A stretch of DNA of 64,000 nucleotides from Rhodocollybia butyracea. Taxonomy: Eukaryota; Basidiomycota; Agaricomycetes; Agaricales; Omphalotaceae. The stretch spans positions 1-64,000 of the forward strand of contig JADNRY010000083.1 in the NCBI GenBank assembly GCA_015501585.1. The letters are read 5' to 3'. Below the pieces are notes generated by a model. It made no database searches. It worked only from the letters and a program-made list of their open reading frames with translations, and was not told where the DNA came from. Shown here piece after piece: positions 33,711 to 45,302 of this stretch. The position numbers were made by a program, and so were the translations under genes. How positions within the stretch are numbered: the stretch's first letter is position 1; the number at the start of each line of letters is the position of its first letter.

Positions 33711-34356
33711 ATGAGCCTGGGGGAGGACTTGAAGTCGGGACCGTGTGGGGTTCTTAAGAAACATCGACCGTTATATATATGATATTTGTGAGGCGATCCG
33801 ATCTACGATCGCGAGCATGATCAGATTCAAGTGATGCAGTGCCAGTTATGGCCGAGGGGTTGTAAGTTAATCTGAAGTTAATACCTGCAAAGATTTCGAC
33901 GACTCCAATGCTCCCTAAAAAGATATTTGCACCGTTTATTGTGGGTAATATCGAGGACTCACCTGTTTCTTGGGCTCATGTAGAGACTTATTTGTAGCGT
34001 AAAGAAGTGATGAAGATCTCACAGATACTTAATCAGCGCCTCAGCAGTGATTATCAGATTGTACCACAAGTTGTACAGCAGACAATGTTAATCACATTAT
34101 CGTCGATCGAACCTTTTGTGCTCGGGTGTATCTGCCTCTTCTCTTCGTTGAGTAATCATATAGAGAAAATGTAGAGGAAGGAAGAAAGATTCAGTTACAG
34201 AGAGTTAAACGTTCGAACGTCGGGCCCGAAGAGAAAACGAGAGGTAGCACCGCCATTCGGAATCTCCTCGGATGTCGGCTTTGGCGGCCCAGTCCCAGCC
34301 CGCGATACCGCGTTTTTGATCATCACACAAGCGCAGGCGAGAGGAATCGGTGACAA
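33711..34356. other. Intergenic between divergent seven-helix and F-box genes
   Basis: Shared promoter region. The same arrangement recurs, diverged, at 43255-44283. An A/T run (TTATATATATGAT) near 33771-33783 could be the TATA box of seven-helix copy 1. Confidence 0.5.
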
Positions 34357-35555
34357 ATGTTATCCACTCTCCCAACGACATCCTCATTTCCATCTGCGAT
34401 ACACTGACTAGCTATGGTGACTCATCCAGCTTAGTTTATCTAGCTTGTACATGCCGCAACGTCCACCAAACTGTCTTTGAAACCCCCACTATCTGGCTGA
34501 ACGTCTTTGCCAGCCACTTTGACCTGCATGACTTCCATCGGGACCCGACTTTTGACGCATTGGTGGAGTTGCGGCGACGTGAGGACTGTCTCCGGGATGA
34601 AGCTCTTTCGGGAGAAAGATTCGAGCTGCTGAAGACGATGGTAGTCGAGCATGGTAAGCCGGCCGTCGTCTTACTAGTACTGCGTCGTCACTAACAAGTT
34701 GAGCATAGTTAAGCATAACATCAAACGTGTTGCCGGATCTCCAGCCGGTCGTGCTGCGATCGCTTTTAAAGATCTCTCTGCAGATACAACGGAGTTGGCA
34801 TTGATATCTGCAGCGCAGCAGTACCAGCTCACCAGCTCATCCTCCATCGGCCTCTCCGCCTCCCCAGGCTTGACCGGTCTGACCCCCAACATGATTCGAA
34901 CACTTCAAATTCCACAGAGGACCCTCAGTGTCTTATGGAACGTTCGGTCCGGGCAGAAGGACTATTACTACTTGGCAGTGAGTACAATACTACGATTTAT
35001 TGATCCTCACTTGAGCTGATGGTCTGCTTGAGAATGGAGAGATGGTTGCCTCAACACATGCTCTATACCAGACGTTACACATTGCAATGGTCAACTTCCT
35101 GAGAGGGAGACGAGATACGCTCATACCCACCACACTCCCGAGCCTAACACCAGTCTCACCGAACTACCTGAAAGGATGTCTCGCACAATTTGAGGGTGAA
35201 CATGATTGGGTAGGCTACTACACGTACGGGTAAGTTGCGCTTGACAACTGTTTCTCGCACATCCTCTGACTGCCTAAGCAGAGGTAGTGAACGTTGTGAT
35301 GAGCCAATGTCCTTGACCTTATCCCTTTCACCGGTGCGCAGCAAGCCGGACCATACCCACGAGCTCAGTGGAAAGGGCGTTGACGGAATTGGGCCATTCA
35401 CTATCCAAGGGATAGTCAATGAGCGATCGGAGGGGACATTTTATTTTCTCAAACAGTACCAGTCTTTCGGCTGGGATTACACAGGGATGGTCCTGCCTTA
35501 CGGACTGGTAGGGCATTATAGTTCTGGGGCCTTTTGGCTTTGGATAAGGGACTAG
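34357..35555 (+). CDS. F-box protein, copy 1 (frameshift just after the start)
   Basis: Exons end or begin at 34653/34709, 34977/35033 and 35229/35282, and the last runs to 35555; all four join in phase. The F-box is NDILISICDTLTSYGDSSSL followed by LACTCRNVHQTVFETPTIW. The C-terminal domain has GKGVDGIGPFTIQG, FYFLKQY and W-x-Y-x-G...G-x-FWLW, as in many mushroom F-box proteins. Such proteins recruit substrates to SCF ubiquitin ligases. The frame is open back to a stop near 34319 but holds no ATG. The ATG at 34357 reads MLSTLP and then goes out of frame by one base. Compared with copy 2, a C is missing from the CCCC run near 34372. Either a recent frameshift or a sequence error; about 380 residues if read through. 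Confidence 0.7.
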
Positions 35556-36188
35556 GTCTTTGGTTGCGATTCTTGTAGATCTCGTTTCTTGTAGATATTC
35601 TTGTTTAGTGTACTATCTGTCGGCGGTGCATGGCACTTGGTGTGGCAGGCCGTACCATACTCACGATTAGCATTACTATGCTGCTCGGTCCGGTGCAATA
35701 TTTTTGGCGAGTTCGTCAAACGTTAGATCATATCATCTTCAATCAAGGCGAAAGTTGCTCTTCGAGTCAATGGTGTAGAAAACTTTATAATGTACAGCAC
35801 TGGTATCTCACTGAAATAACGGTGAAGCTGCAGGTTCATGGATGTGCGTCAATGAGGTGGTCAGCTTGATTAACCTACCTGACCTGAAATCAACAAGGTC
35901 GCATTCATCGTAATCAAGAATCTGTTGAATCTTCAGGAGGACTGAATGCGATTCCTGAAATCGCTGAATGATCGACAGTGTAGATTCCCGTTGTTGCAGC
36001 TTCGTTTAGATTGAGGATCATCCGAGACGTAAGGGCTACCGACAGACTATGATACATCATTAGCACACATATTGCAGAGTATGTCATAGCGTACCATCCC
36101 ACCAAAGGCACAAAATTCATTCGCAAAGGCTGGTACGGTACCGGTATGAGTATTGCTAGACGAGTAAGTGCTAGGAGGTAGGACGTAC

Positions 36189-37577
36189 CATCACTAAATC
36201 GGGGGAAAGCTGCTGTCGGATGATACAAAAGGGCATTACGCATCAAATTCTTGTGCTATCATAATAGAATATCATACGTCCCCATAGCCAAGGAATTATA
36301 AGACGATATTGTGATGTATTACGGTTTTAATCTCAAATTACATTAGTATCATGGTCTTAGCTTCATGTTATGTTGGTGTGATATGTGATGTTCAGCGTCC
36401 TCCCATATTTCATTGGTGATACCATTCATTATAGTTGGAAAGAATTATGTCCTGCAAGGTTCGTTTCCAGTGCGTCTTCCCCCTCTCTGATTGTTTACTG
36501 CAGGTATCAATGCATCTTTTTGACTTCAGTCATAGCCTTGAATCTTGAGGTTACTGTTAGCCAACAGCAATACATCTATTAATAGTAGGCCTGGTCCCGG
36601 CCAAAGTCAGCTCCTCTTTCAAAGCTCGCAATCATGAAACCTCGAAAACAAATACCAAGTCCGTTTACTCCAAGGACAACAAGGGCAACCCTGCTTGGCA
36701 TCAGCACCCAGCGACAGTTTGCTGATGACTTAGGCTGACTTACCCGGCCGCTTCTTCGCTAAAACCTATTATATTATTTGATGCACCCTGAGTTCAGCAA
36801 TAAGTCGCTCTTTCTTTTTCTCCCCCCATCACCGTCGCGTTTGTTCCCTCAAGAGACAGCAAGACGCCTCAACTCCCACAAGACACTGGGCCCTCAAGCA
36901 AATTTTCTGTCCTGCAACCGATTCTCTTCCAAAATGACAACAAGTTTTAATACCAAGGCGAGAAGAATTTCAAAGAAATCAAGCCCACCGTCCAACAAAT
37001 CAACGCTCAAGTCTTCAAGATACAAGTTTGGGTTGACGTGACCGCTCGTTCCCCTTCCAGCTCCCTTTCCGCCCACTTATCTTCCTTTCCCGGTTCCTAA
37101 CCCGCTTTTCTTCCCACTCCCACTCCTCTGTATCCTATACTGTCTTCTTCCCCCCTCCTACTCCCTGTCCTTGTTACGATTCACGTAGCATACATTTCCA
37201 CTGTATCAATTTACTTAGAAGTATTCGTGCAAATACACGTTATTCACCTCACGTTCTCGTATCATGAGCATTCTGAACGAAATTTTACTGGTGGCAAGAA
37301 TTTTATTGGCCCCATCGTTCATTACTTGGTTCATTACATTCTAATACCTGTGAATGCCTTACGCTCTAATAATCGTACATGATTCTAATATCCTCCAGAT
37401 GTTGTCATGTATTGTAACTCTCGGTCATCACAGATTACTTGCCTCTCAAATATATTCAATGATAATAGATGATAATCTGAGCTGAAATATTTTACTGATA
37501 TTACAATCATTATGCCGAGTTACATTAGATTTCGGGCAACTACCATTCATTGCCGAAACCTCTCCGATTTAGTGATG
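36189..37577. mobile_element. 1.39-kb DNA transposon-like element with 14-bp TIRs
   Basis: Comparison with seven-helix copy 1 shows a foreign block here. Its ends are CATCACTAAATCGG (36189-36202) and its exact reverse complement (37564-37577). The flanking dinucleotide AC appears on both sides and only once in the uninterrupted copy, suggesting a 2-bp target duplication. The interior has no transposase I can recognise; an 87-codon plus frame (36778-37041) is basic and Ser/Lys rich. A non-autonomous DNA transposon is the simplest reading. The superfamily is unclear: the 2-bp duplication recalls Tc1/mariner, but the target is not TA. Confidence 0.65.
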
Positions 37578-38853
37578 ACACTGCGAACCTGGTAGGGGAA
37601 CCAACCCGTAGAGTCAATTAGGTGGGACAACAACTCGGCAAGCACACTCGCCTGAAGGGAAACAATGTTTGCCACATTTGACACCGTCATGAAACTAATT
37701 ATCATTCCTTGAGTTATGTCGTCGACTCGTAGAGACTAACATAAATCTTACAAGAAATAAAGGGTGCCTGAAATAGTAGGTGTTAACACATGGGAAGGCC
37801 ACTGCTGTAGCTACTCACCATCGCGTACGATGACAGAAAATAGCGAATTCCTCATTTGAATTTCTCTGGATGCGGTATATGACTGATATGCCTTCCGCAT
37901 AGTCAGTACAAACAGCAATACATCCACTACCAGAAGGCCTTCCCAGGCTATAGCTGTGCTACCTGCTAAACGTGAAATTCTGAAGTCTGTAAATCCACCA
38001 CATTGAACCTCACCAGACGCGCTGAGTTATCAATTACTTAGAGGCAATCGCTGAAGATTTGGGATGACGGAAACTCACTCTCTTGAGCTAAAAATGATTC
38101 GGCAGCCTTGATTTGGGGGTGTTAAAATATCTTGGCTGGAGAGACTGAGCTAAACAATTCATGAACACTGGTAAACGGATCGTAAACGGGCCACTAGCTT
38201 TTACAGTAACCCCTGTACGGAACCAGTAAGTGACTGTACGGAACCTGTACGGAACTGTACGGAACCTGTACGAAACCTGTGCGGACCGTACGGCACCTGT
38301 ACGGCACTTGTAGTTTACTGTACAGTTGCGCATCAGTGTTAGAGAATCAATCTACAATCTATATATACATATCTTGATTAACTTTAATGGTCTGTGGCAT
38401 TTGCAAGTACTTGGAGTCCACTACGCACATAAATGTAGTCTCTCAGCAATATTGTGCACAACAGGCATGCGGGCGCCGTGCGCGATCAGCGCACCAATAG
38501 TTTTAGGGACGAAAATGATGGGTTTTGATTTAGGTATAAATACCCTTAGTTCGAGATACCAGACCCTTTTTTCCGCCCGCTTCAAAGCGTTTAAGTTCGA
38601 CAGCATCAGATTAGATAAAACTAAGTTACAGTTGCTTTCGAAACATGTTTTCGTTAACTGAAGGCTGGGTAAATGACTGTTTTAAAAAATACTGTATTCT
38701 GTTATTTATTGAGCGTTATCATACTAGCATAAACTTCGTCAAAGGGTTGCATCTTTCATTAGCCCTGATATGCCAGTTGAAAAAGAGAAACAATGTATGC
38801 CCTCTCATTCTTAGTCCTGTAACTTATTGTGTTGAATTCTTTTGACTTGTTTT

Positions 38854-41630
38854 ATGATAGCTAAAAAGGCCAATCAGGCTCCACATACCATTCCCCAGCT
38901 CAAGCAACAAATGGCAACCTCACACTCAGGCCCCCTAGGTGAAGGACCATACTTTTACAATAACCACCCTTTCCCCAACATGTTACCCAATGGCCAGCCT
39001 GGAGTTTTCAATTACCAGGCTTCCATTCCACAATCTTTTGGTCAATATTCTTTTCCTCCTACCTCCAGTAATCTATCGGCCCCTTGGCCATTATACCCCC
39101 CTCTATTTCGGCCTCCTTCATTCCCAGACTTATCCATCACTGCTCAGAGCTCAGAGACAAATTCTGAGAAACCACTGCAGCCCCCCACACTCAGGTCACA
39201 GGTCACTCAAGGACATTTGTCTCCTGAGACTTTAGCGCCCACCATTCCTTCTTCCACTATTGGCACTCACAGTGTGTTATCCAATGCACCATCCCCTGTA
39301 GTCCTCTCCCAGAATAGTCATCTTCAGCCCCATGTTCCACTATCAGGTTCATGTGTAAATGATGAAACCTCTTATATTTACCTGCAGAACCTTCCAAATG
39401 GTAGATGGCCATTGACACCACAAGGAAACTGGGCTTTGGATTTATCACATAGTGTTGTTGCTGAAACCAGCAACCTAGCTGTGGACTGGGCTTGCCATGC
39501 TTCAAGTGGAAAGCAACGGGCTGGTAGCTCAAAGGATTCATCTATGCTAGACTTGGGACACCGGTCCTACCGTCAGTGTCTTGGGACAATTCATTGTGGA
39601 AATCCGGATTGTGCAGTTACCATACGTCCCCATACCCATGGTCCATCAGCGATTCGAAAACAGCTTTCTAAAGAATGCAAGTGTGGTAATCAGAATCTCA
39701 CACATCATTCTTGCCCAAACAAGTCTGCTATTGTTCGGTGGTCTGGCGGGGTCCGATATATGAATGGGATTCATGATCACAACCACGAAATTCCCTCCTA
39801 TAGGCTTCATCTTACCAAGGACCAGGAAAGCCAATTCATTGAGTTTGTTCATACTAATCCAAAAGCCTCCCCAGCAGCTCTCATCTCTGGAAACACTGTG
39901 GATGGTTTTCAGCTCACTCAATGAGCATACGACGTTGCTCTGGAGAGAACTCTATTGTCGATCATTTTCAAATAAGACCCTCTTGTCCAGGACCTGCCCC
40001 CCGGGCCACACAGGGGCCAATGATTGCACACTATTCCAGCTGCCAAGGAAACTTCCAGACCTGGATCCGTAACCTGACACACATCACAGAAATTCATCGC
40101 ATGCACAGTAACCCAGTTGCACAATGCTTCCGGAACCCGAAAACCTGCTCTGTTGCACATCTTGTGAGGTGTATTGGTCACACTTGGCCTGCCAGACTGA
40201 CCGCACTACTGCCTCACTGAAGGGATTTTTGTGTCCAATTTGTGGGCTTGAGAATCCATTCAAACTAAAGGATACCCACAGTAAAGCAGTTCGGAGGTCC
40301 TCAAGAGCGTAAGTGACATAATGATATTTTTAAAAGAATATTCTAATTCAAATTTGATTTAGTGCACCCAATACGGAAGCAGCTATATCATCTCGTATCT
40401 TGTGTGTTATTTTATTTGATTGTTTTCTCTTTTGATTTTAATATCCTTTCAGTGAGGGAAAAACTGTTTTGGTCAGGGATACCCCAGATGGAATCTTTTT
40501 CTTTCCTGCCCGGCTCATATTCCGCCACAAAGATGGGAAATCATGGACTATTTGCTGGTGGCGTCACAATCTCCCACTTCCAACTTCGTCTCAAAAACCT
40601 GGGGATTATGCAATTGTCTCAATCAAAGACATAAAAGATGAGCTATGGCGCAATCAAAGTGCTAGACGAGCAATTCGGGCAAGTTCTATTATCTCCTTTT
40701 GGTGTAAAAAGATTGTAACCCACTTTATAGCTTGGACAGTGGCAACGGGCATTTGTTACACGTGACAAGGCTGACAACATACTAGAAAATCCAGAATTTC
40801 TCCCCTTTAATTCAGAGATTGAAAAAGCATTGCGGCCTCATATCCTTATCCTCACAGAGCTGATGAATAGCCCTGAGACTGTAGACCCAGACATATGTCC
40901 TGCTAAGCAGTGGCAGATGACACAGCGGCAGCCCAAAAAGCGCCGGGGTGCTGTACCACTCACAACACATCATGTCACACCTGTAATGGAGCACTCGGGT
41001 GGTCTGACGACAGATGACTGTGCCCGCATCAACAACTGGTTTGATCAGAATGTTCCAGGTGCAACCGAAAAACAGCATATATGGATGTTTACATTGCCAA
41101 TCTCACATGCACGCACTTTGCTGGTTCTCCACCGATCAGACTTTGGTCTTGATGGACTCAAGAAGGCCTTTGACCGTCTTGTAGCATGGACTGGGAAAAC
41201 CATTGATGGAAAGGATAAATGCTATCAAAAGGCTGATGTAGACTTGGAGGCACTTTCCATACTTGAATCCTTGATCTTTGATATCTCAGAAGATGCAGGG
41301 GTTGCAGGGAATCAACAGTGGGGCTTGATGCAGGCACTCACTTGCGGGGATGGAATCCATGGAGTGAACATGGACCTGAAAATGATACTGGGAAAAGGCG
41401 ATGGGGAGATGATGATGTAGAATGTCTTGTAGGCCATCTGTTTGTCCCAGCACTGTACTCAATCTCAACTGAATGTAACTGTCACAGGTTGGACCCAACT
41501 ATTTGGATGATCAACAGCCAGCCAAGCCAGATCAAATTGAAGCCAATCACAAGCAAGTTCCACTGGCCACCAAACGAAAAAGAGAGAAGAATGACTCCAA
41601 AAGTGCTGGTAAAAGTGTATCTGGGTTGAA
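38854..41630 (+). pseudogene. Transposon-borne GCM-type zinc finger / PHD-like protein
   Basis: The first exon (start 38854 or 38911, to about 39924) has a Pro/Ser-rich N terminus, then YRQCLGTIHCGNPDCAVTIR, CKCG, HHSCPN and HDHNHEIPSYRLHLTKDQE: a WRKY/GCM-type zinc finger as found in MULE-class transposases. A later segment (40124-40311) reads LLCCTSCEVYWSHLACQ then GFLCPICG, a PHD-like treble clef. Next, from about 40454, is LVRDTPDGIFFFPARLIFRH...WWRHNLPLPTSS...RRAIR, spliced through a GC-AG intron (40679-40730) to LGQWQRAFVTRDKADN and a helical C terminus that switches frame near 41318 before ending near 41629. The exon link between 39924 and 40124 could not be closed. The mix suggests DNA-binding and chromatin-reading functions. 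This copy is probably broken by at least one frameshift. Confidence 0.6.
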
Positions 41631-41846
41631 CAAGGGGACCAAAAAACAACGAAAGTAGAGACTAAGCAATAGTTGATGTATTTATTTATTTATTGAAATG
41701 CACATGTAGTGGCACTTCAGTATGTGGGATTGGCTGTGGTGGCTCTGGATTTTGGCACGCCATGGGAGATTATAGTTTATATTGACATTGTTGGGCACTA
41801 CTATGTTGTCCATAATGCACCATATCCAGTACAAAATGTACAGTGA

Positions 41847-42056
41847 CCTGTACGGAACCTGCAGTACCCTGTACGGAACCTGCAGTACCCTGTACGGAAC
41901 CTACAGTAACCTGTACGGAACCTGCAGTACCCTGTACAGAACCTGCAGTACCCTGTACGGAACCTACAGTGACCTGTACGGAACCTACAGTGACCTATAT
42001 GGGACCTGCAGTAGCCTGGCCAGAACCTACAACAGCCTGTATGGAGCCTGCAGTGA
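41847..42056. repeat. Subterminal array of ten 21-bp repeats
   Basis: Ten consecutive units of the type CCTGTACGGAACCTGCAGTAC, the last three more diverged. The unit length is a multiple of three, so long open frames appear on both strands here; they are artefacts. The same CTGTACGGAACC core recurs near the left end of the element (38206-38330) and beyond the array (42397-42450). Confidence 0.85.
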
Positions 42057-43254
42057 CCCTGCCATGATTTTTGCTTGAACATGTAAATGCTATCAGATTG
42101 CAAGGCATTTTTCAAACATCAAATGATTATATGTATGGTAATACTGGCAGAGCTGGTACACAAACTAGGTCCTGTTGTTCAGTAATGCATTATAGAACAG
42201 CACAAACACCTTAGAGGGAGTTCTGTTATGTGTCAGTATACAGTTTCACAATGACTACCAAGTTGTAACTATGTCTTAGCACACTCTTATAGTGAACATA
42301 TTAGATTGATTGTATAACAGTGACAGTGATAGGTATGGTAGGCAACAAGTAATAGACCCAAAGCTACTCGTATGCATAACATAGTATCCATTCCGTGTCC
42401 TGTACGGGACTGTACGGGACCTGTACGTAACTGTACGGAACGTACGTACAGGGGTTACTGTAAAAGTTCGGTGCCCATCGTAAACGGATCTAGAAATTCA
42501 ACTCAACTCACCCAGATACTTATTGCGGTACCAATGATTGCAATACCCATGAAGATAACAAGGACAATCCTTCTACAGCCATATAGCGCATAGACCCGGA
42601 GAGCAAAGAGGGCTATCAATCCAAGTAGAATCAAAATTAGAACTAGTAGTGACGGTAAGTACTACGAGTATGCACTTGCCAGTAACTATGCCTTCTGTCA
42701 CCGAACGGAACACCTGATAATATATCTCCAAAGATCGACAGCTGAACAAGAAGGCTTTCAAATTGGCAAAGGTTCGAGCAGAGCCTGTGCTCATTGTCCA
42801 GCACCTACCTCTAGAAAGATGCATCAGAAACTCTCGAATGAAAGAAAAACAATCAATTCACCGAGGGAGTGAAAGTAGTCGAGAACAAGGCAATTGCTGT
42901 CACTATGTTTCCGAAAGCAAGATAACGATTGACAAAAAAGAGGTATCCACCAGCGTTCCTAGGACGCCTCCAGAGTAGCCTTATCTCGGACTCTGATGGT
43001 AGGGGATTTGTGTAAGTAACAGCAAATGGGAGCAAATGGTTTACCCAAAGTGAGGAGATGATCATAGAAGAGGAAGACTATGAAAGTACAATAATCAATC
43101 TTGAGGGACGTTGACAAATTGCATAAGTACTTGCCTAGGGAAGACACAAATAATGTGTTTCCTATACGACTATGGTTGATGTGAATAACTATAGGCAATA
43201 AGTCGTGAGACCAACTACCGACACTGATTCTAATTCGATGATATCCGAGTCCAT

Positions 43255-44283
43255 ACAAGAGTCGGGGAGAACTTCAACCGCCGTAGATAAGGACCGTCTG
43301 TGTTTCTTAAGAAAAATGATTTCCCGACGACTTTTATAAGTATGACATCTTCTCGCCGGCGATCCAATCCAAGATGACCATTGCAAGTATGAATACAGGT
43401 GACAGCAGTGCGAGTTATTGGCCCGAGGCCCGAGGGATTGTAAGTAATACCTGCAAAGATTCTGGCAGCTCCAGTGCTTACAAAAAAGAAACATTTGCAC
43501 CGTTTATTGGTCCTCAATATCGGGGGCGTACTCATCAGTTAAAACTGCGAACTAGTGGATAGTTTTTGATGAAGTTCGACAGATAGTACCTTGGACGACA
43601 ATATGATTGTACCTCTAGTTGTGATGCAGATTCGGCTTTATTGTTAATTGATCGATAGCATTAAGTATCGGAAAGCTATCGAACCTTTTTGCGCTCATGT
43701 ATTCTCACCTCTTCGTAATAATGGAGAAACGAAGATGCCAGCATAATCCAAGAGCTGAGTAACTTTCAACGCTAGACACCATGCTTATTGTCCTACTGAA
43801 GTAAGTAGCCGGAAAGAATATATCTCACTTGAAAATTGACCAATCGAAACCCAGGTATCTCCGGTACCGAACCATGTCCAGTTGGTCTGTGGATCTTAGC
43901 TTACTCTGGTCAGGCTGAAGTAGACTGGGTGCCAGATCCGAACGAAGTGGCAGCGCCATCAATCTCATCGGAAACCCTTCAGCAATTATCGCGTGCGTCT
44001 CCTTTATGTACCATGTCCTTGGCTTTGTGAGACGGTTCCTCGGAATTGATCATAGCGAGCCAACTGGGTGCGAACATCTGTGGCCAGTGTGTGCAGCACG
44101 AGGCCCGACTATTCCTAATCGGGACCGCGTCGGTTTTCCTTTCCTTCCTTTCCTCTAATGAACGACTCGGCTTTGGCGACCCATGCGCGGCATTTGGATC
44201 ATCAAAGTAGTCACTCAGTATAGGAGGACGCATGCTCAGGCCAAACAGGGCCCAACCAGTATAAATTAATAGTAACTTGGATG
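43255..44283. other. Intergenic, diverged copy of 33711-34356
   Basis: Lies between seven-helix copy 2 (minus) and F-box copy 2 (plus). Short blocks resemble the corresponding spacer of the first unit. No additional gene recognised. Confidence 0.45.
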
Positions 44284-44868
44284 CTACCACTCTCCCCAAC
44301 GACATCCTCACTTGCATCTGCAATACACTGACTAGCTACGGTGACTCATCCACCTTGGTTTCTCTGGCTTGCACTTCAAAGTTGTCTTCGAAACCTCCCC
44401 TACTTGGCTAAACGACCTTGCCAGCCACTTGACCTGCATAATTTCCGCGGAGATTTTTGACGCATTGGCGGGGTTTTGGCGATGTGAAGACCGCCTCCAA
44501 GATGATGCTCTTTCGGACGAAAGATTTGAGCTCCTGAAGACGGTAGTCGAGCAGGGTAAACCAGTCCTCACCGGACCATCGTTAGTAACTCGAGCATAAT
44601 TAAACATAACATCAAACGTGTTCTCCAGCCGATCGTGCTGCAACCGCTTCCAAAGATCCCTCTGCAGTGCAGTAGTACCGGCTCACCAGCGAATCCGCCA
44701 TCAACACTGTCCGCCCCTTTCCCAGGCTTGACTTAGGGAACAGTCAATGAGCAATCGGATTTATTTTCTTGATTGAATAGTAATCTTGCAGCTGGAAGTA
44801 CACAGGGATGCTCTTGCCGTGGGGCATTATAGTTCTGGGGTACTCTGACTTTGGGTTCAAGAGACTGA
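44284..44868 (+). pseudogene. F-box protein, copy 2, truncated
   Basis: Clear match to F-box copy 1: TLPNDILTCICNTLTSYGDS then LVSLACT, but the following segment has lost bases and changes frame repeatedly. The FELLKTVVEQGKP region survives at about 44520-44565. Most of the middle is deleted; a remnant of the C-terminal domain (GNSQ, GWKYTG, GHYSSG-like codons) appears at 44730-44868 out of frame. Where this copy has CTCCCCAACGAC, copy 1 has one C fewer, which helps explain the start of copy 1. Confidence 0.7.
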
Positions 44869-45302
44869 CCTATAATTATAACATAACTTTCAGTAATCTA
44901 CTAGAGACAAGGGCAGTCTTTTTCATATCAAAAGCTAATGGAACCATGGTTTAGATACAAATGGCTGTGATTCTAGCTAGATATCCGAGTCTTCGTGACA
45001 TTCTTGTATAGTACATCTCTCTGCTCCTGGAGTGTAGCCTCATACGGTATCCACGTCAACTCCTAGTGGGGTTCCCGTCAATCGCAGCTAGGCCCACAGA
45101 CACATTCCTGTCATTTTATTTAATACAGCAGCATTTGTCCGCTATTAGAGTTCGTGTTTATTGAGAACTGCAAGCTCTCGACGAAGGTGATGGTAATTTC
45201 CAGTTAGTTGAGGTGGCTAGTGGAATCGGCTGCTGGCAGCTGGATAAATCCTCGCGTTTAGCAAGTAGAAGTTGGCCTTTCAAAGGCCATAAATCATTTG
45301 TT
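44869..45302. other. Intergenic
   Basis: Nothing recognised between the F-box relic and the stop of seven-helix copy 3. Confidence 0.5.

Larger units (their letters stand above)
38188..42476 (+). mobile_element. 4.29-kb TIR transposon, 9-bp target duplication, chromatin-type cargo gene
   Basis: The left end starts GGGCCACTAGCTTTTACAGT; the right end, reverse-complemented, starts GGGCACCGAACTTTTACAGT, and both continue AACCCCTGTACG, for about 32 bp of imperfect inverted repeat. ATCGTAAAC flanks both ends (38179-38187 and 42477-42485) and the duplicated segment makes sense against the paralogous seven-helix gene. A 9-bp duplication and subterminal repeats (GTACGG/CTGTACGGAACC units at both ends) fit Mutator-like elements. 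Iterated sites of this kind usually bind transposase. Inside is one multi-exon gene on the plus strand; no DDE transposase core is visible. So it is either a non-autonomous carrier or an unusual autonomous element. Confidence 0.8.
35914..43254 (-). pseudogene. Seven-helix DUF6533-type gene, copy 2, split by two transposons
   Basis: Pieces of one gene in the same order as copy 1: start at 43254 (MDSDIIELESVSV), exons with FLFYDHLLTL, SEIRLLWRRPRNAGG, YLFFVNRYLAFGNIVTAIAL and the ALYGCRR helix region up to 42486; then 37578-38187 with the middle exons; then 35914-36188 with SLSVALTSRMILNLNEAATT. The 4.29-kb element 38188-42476 lies just beyond the splice junction following the third-helix exon, and the 1.39-kb element 36189-37577 lies in the intron or exon edge before the C-terminal exon. 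Both insertions carry clear inverted ends. With 5.7 kb of foreign DNA and small exon differences, the copy is almost surely non-functional unless both are spliced out. Confidence 0.8.

Noticed and set aside
32116..35555. Divergent seven-helix and F-box genes as a functional module
   Set aside because: The pairing is not kept with copies 3 and 4, so co-function is unsupported; it reflects shared duplication history.
41847..42056. CRISPR-like array
   Set aside because: The repeats are contiguous without unique spacers, the organism is a fungus, and they belong to a transposon end.
41782..42115. Long repetitive open frames on both strands
   Set aside because: They result from ten 21-bp repeats, a multiple of three, and encode only repeating heptads of Cys/Arg/Thr; there is no start context and no similarity.
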